5,348 nt of DNA, from the NCBI GenBank assembly GCA_026706505.1, contig JAPOYQ010000716.1, forward strand, positions 1 to 5,348, written 5' to 3'. Below are positions 5,239 to 5,348 of this stretch, one piece after another. The first letter of the stretch is position 1. The number at the start of each line of letters is the position of its first letter. Below the pieces are notes generated by a model that made no database searches, was not told the DNA's origin, and saw only the letters and a list, made by a program, of their open reading frames with translations. The position numbers and the translations under genes are program-made. The stretch comes from Gemmatimonadota bacterium (GTDB taxonomy: Bacteria > Latescibacterota > UBA2968 > UBA8231).

Positions 5239-5348
5239 GCGGCCTCAATGGCGCGCGCAGCGGCCGTGCCTCGCTCCTCATCGACGAAGTAGAGGCAGGC
5301 TCCGCCCGCGACGAAGAGGACGATGATCGACAAAATCCCCACGCGCGG
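5235..5348 (-). CDS. C-terminal end of a probable MFS transporter (UMF1/Atg22-like), partial
   Basis: Read leftward from the window edge, 37 codons end at TAG (5237-5235). The peptide starts PRVGILSIIVLFVAGG, continues as one hydrophobic helix of about 20 residues to YFVDEERG, and then has an Ala/Arg-rich tail. A last transmembrane helix followed by VDEERG and a charged tail is a pattern I associate with bacterial UMF1-family (Atg22-like) major facilitator transporters. The rest of the gene lies beyond the window, so this is a recognition from a short fragment. It converges on the M20 gene and the two stop codons overlap. Confidence 0.6.
   Translation of the reverse strand, partial: PRVGILSIIVLFVAGGACLYFVDEERGTAAARAIEAA

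Overview
The window reads as ordinary chromosomal sequence from an uncultured, GC-rich Gram-negative bacterium. The evidence is clear Shine-Dalgarno sites, a Sec signal peptide leading into a putative outer-membrane-type C-terminus, and a lipobox peptide. The gene styles (a secreted caspase-like protein with a surface-repeat region, a signal-less family-10-like sugar hydrolase fold, an M20 peptidase and an UMF1-type MFS transporter end) recall myxobacterial/deltaproteobacterial, Latescibacterota or Poribacteria-like genomes. That placement is an impression from memory, not a search result.

Layout from left to right. Bases 1-179 hold no clear gene. They contain a small palindrome and a 101-base nested inverted-repeat element (55-155) that ends ten bases before the Shine-Dalgarno site of the first gene. 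Bases 180-2234 (+) encode a 684-residue exported caspase-family protein: signal peptide, caspase-like domain with His109/Cys146, a beta-rich linker, nine repeats of about 15 residues with a regular Asn ladder, and an aromatic, probably beta-barrel-like C-terminus. Six bases later, on the opposite strand, lies a 515-residue TIM-barrel sugar-hydrolase-like protein (2241-3788), with a hairpin across the convergent stops. A 67-base divergent intergenic region then separates it from a tiny predicted lipoprotein (3856-4071, +). That gene sits 12 bases upstream of an M20-family metallopeptidase (4084-5238, +), and the two probably form an operon. The window closes with the C-terminal 37 codons of a probable MFS transporter on the minus strand (5235-5348), whose stop codon overlaps that of the peptidase gene.

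Nothing ties all the genes into one pathway. The most distinctive items are the caspase/repeat/barrel-like architecture, the nested palindromic element next to its ribosome-binding site, the unusual His-His-Glu motif where M20 enzymes normally carry Glu-Glu, and the unrecognised small lipoprotein coupled to that peptidase.
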